Below, one piece after another: positions 62,946 through 64,000 of a DNA stretch of 64,000 bases (the first letter of the stretch is position 1; every line of letters begins with the position of its first letter). This stretch comes from Paeniglutamicibacter quisquiliarum (lineage in GTDB: Bacteria > Actinomycetota > Actinomycetes > Actinomycetales > Micrococcaceae), in contig NZ_JAHRED010000005.1 of NCBI RefSeq assembly GCF_019084045.1, positions 186,001-250,000 on the forward strand. The letters are read 5' to 3'. The notes beneath the pieces were generated by a model. The model was not told where the DNA came from, searched no databases, and saw nothing but the letters and a program-made list of their open reading frames with translations. The translations under genes and the position numbers were made by a program.

Positions 62946-63869
62946 ATGGATGAGCGCGAGCCCCTCAAGCCCGACTCCGGCGCCCAGCTTTCCCCGGACA
63001 ACCCCGTCACCCGCCACCCCAGGATCTCGCCGCCCAAACAGGACCAACCGGAACCCGGCCTTGACGCCAAGCTCGATCCCCGGGCCGACCACGGCGAAAA
63101 ATCCTACGTCGGGACGGGGCGGCTCAAGGGGCGCAAGGCGCTGATCACCGGAGGCGATTCGGGCATCGGCGCGGCCGTGGCCATCGCCTTCGCCAGGGAG
63201 GGGGCGGATGTCGCCATTGCCTACCTGCCGGCGGAGGCGGAAGACGCCCGCAAGGTCATCGGCGTGATCGAGGCCGAGGGACGCGTCGGCATCGGGCTGG
63301 CCGGCGACCTCCTCGACGCCGACTACCGCAACTCGCTGGCCGACGAGGCGGCGGAGAAACTCGGGGGCCTGGACATCCTGGTCAACAACGCCGGGAAGCA
63401 GGTGGCCATCGAGAATCTCGAGGACCTTGACGACGAGCAGGTCCTGCAGACCTTCCAGGTCAACATCCTGGCCATGTTCACCATCACCCGCGCGGCGCTC
63501 AAGCACCTCCCGGCCGGCTCCAGCATCATCAACACCACCTCGGTCCAGGCCTACGACCCGTCGCCGACACTGTTGGACTACGCCTCGACGAAGGCGGCGA
63601 TCAACGCGTTCACCAAGGGACTGGGCGTGCAGCTGGCGCCCCGCGGAATTCGAGTCAACGCGGTTGCGCCCGGTCCCATCTGGACCCCGTTGCAGGTCTC
63701 GGACGGCCAGCCCAAGGACAGATTGCCGAAGTTCGGGCACAACGTTCCCCTCGGCCGCGCCGGCCAGCCCGTGGAACTGGCGCCCGCCTACGTATTCCTC
63801 GCGTCGGCCGAATCCAGCTACGTCATCGGGGAGACCCTGAACGTCAACGGCGGCAAGTCAACTCCCTGA
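62946..63869 (+). CDS. SDR family oxidoreductase
   Basis: A 307-residue classical short-chain dehydrogenase with a long Pro-rich N-terminal extension of about 55 residues. Cofactor motif ITGGDSGIGAAVA, NNAG in DILVNNAGK, and the catalytic pair YASTK. The extended N-terminus and GDSGIG are typical of the YghA/GSP39 group, often stress-induced and NADP-dependent. The substrate is unknown. AAGACTGGAGG lies upstream of the ATG. Confidence 0.9.
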   Translation: MDEREPLKPDSGAQLSPDNPVTRHPRISPPKQDQPEPGLDAKLDPRADHGEKSYVGTGRLKGRKALITGGDSGIGAAVAIAFAREGADVAIAYLPAEAEDARKVIGVIEAEGRVGIGLAGDLLDADYRNSLADEAAEKLGGLDILVNNAGKQVAIENLEDLDDEQVLQTFQVNILAMFTITRAALKHLPAGSSIINTTSVQAYDPSPTLLDYASTKAAINAFTKGLGVQLAPRGIRVNAVAPGPIWTPLQVSDGQPKDRLPKFGHNVPLGRAGQPVELAPAYVFLASAESSYVIGETLNVNGGKSTP

Positions 63870-63908
63870 ACCGGGTGCCGGGCCGGAAAAATCAAAGGAG
63901 AATCCACG

Positions 63909-64000
63909 ATGGATAACCAGGACCTTCCCGGCGGGGAGGAACAAGCAACGCCGGTGCCGGCAAGCGGCGAAAAGCCGGCCGCGGATCCGCCACCGGGGGA
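63909..64000 (+). CDS. Partial CDS, N-terminus only
   Basis: An ATG at 63909 with AAAGGAG upstream opens a frame that runs off the window (MDNQDLPGGEEQATPVPASG and on, Pro/Glu-rich). It probably continues the SDR operon. Thirty residues are too few to name it. Confidence 0.5.
   Translation, partial: MDNQDLPGGEEQATPVPASGEKPAADPPPG

Overview
The window is dense, GC-rich DNA from an actinobacterium, most likely Micrococcaceae (Arthrobacter or a close relative such as Paeniglutamicibacter). This rests on the gene content (clpS-DUF2017-murI-MBL-rph-rdgB, a DUF3039 protein, a DUF222/HNH protein, DUF4235 and DUF6458 proteins), on a homoprotocatechuate dioxygenase that by memory resembles the Brevibacterium/Arthrobacter enzymes, and on many genes that look leaderless. 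I could not run a database search, so genus is an inference. About 66 protein genes are supported. No tRNA, rRNA, CRISPR array, prophage or transposase was seen.

Layout. 0-9.8 kb: zinc-ribbon protein, AI-2E-type permease, a large secreted/membrane protein, a CnoX/YbbN-like thioredoxin-TPR protein, a two-gene ABC-2 exporter, DUF3039 protein and an SF2 helicase. 9.8-11.8 kb: a secreted alpha/beta-hydrolase gene with its own palindromic control region, lying between two copies of the helicase 3' end plus terminator; this looks like an acquired module. 11.8-19.1 kb: pncA and pncB (NAD salvage), then clpS, DUF2017, murI, an MBL hydrolase, rph, rdgB and an internally repeated hypothetical protein. 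19.2-25.2 kb: DUF222/HNH protein, metallophosphoesterase, small membrane protein and aconitase. 25.6-33.3 kb: cupin, then a sugar-uptake locus (ROK regulator plus isomerase on the minus strand; ABC ATPase, permease, lipoprotein and Gfo/Idh/MocA dehydrogenase on the plus strand). 33.3-45 kb: DedA protein, a YtrA-like GntR/ABC operon, exonuclease-BRCT protein, a degenerate ADP-ribosylglycohydrolase-like protein, sbcD-sbcC and an MFS exporter with an attenuator-like leader.

45-60 kb holds aromatic catabolism split in two. The upper part (iclR, hpaC, hpaB, MHS transporter) would hydroxylate 4-hydroxyphenylacetate to homoprotocatechuate. The lower part, a minus-strand operon read FAH-RraA fusion, gntR, hpaE, hpaD, would cleave the ring, oxidise the semialdehyde and process the product. 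About 5 kb of unrelated genes sit between them (two paralogous phosphoribosyltransferases, a META-domain lipoprotein, an ABC-F ATPase, a GlsB-like protein, a RibD/DHFR-like protein). Each block has a distinct operator-like palindrome: tandem 15-bp sites before hpaC, a TetR-type site before the transporter, and ATCGTATACGAT before the fusion gene.

60-64 kb carries small accessory genes that look stress- or envelope-related: a Cys-rich internally duplicated protein, an acidic protein, a membrane protein, DUF4235, an SDR oxidoreductase and the start of one further gene at the window edge.

The points most worth following are the duplicated helicase tail around the hydrolase module, the FAH-RraA fusion, the leader of the MFS gene, the paired IclR sites, and the recurring TAnnnT box exactly 6-7 nt before start codons.
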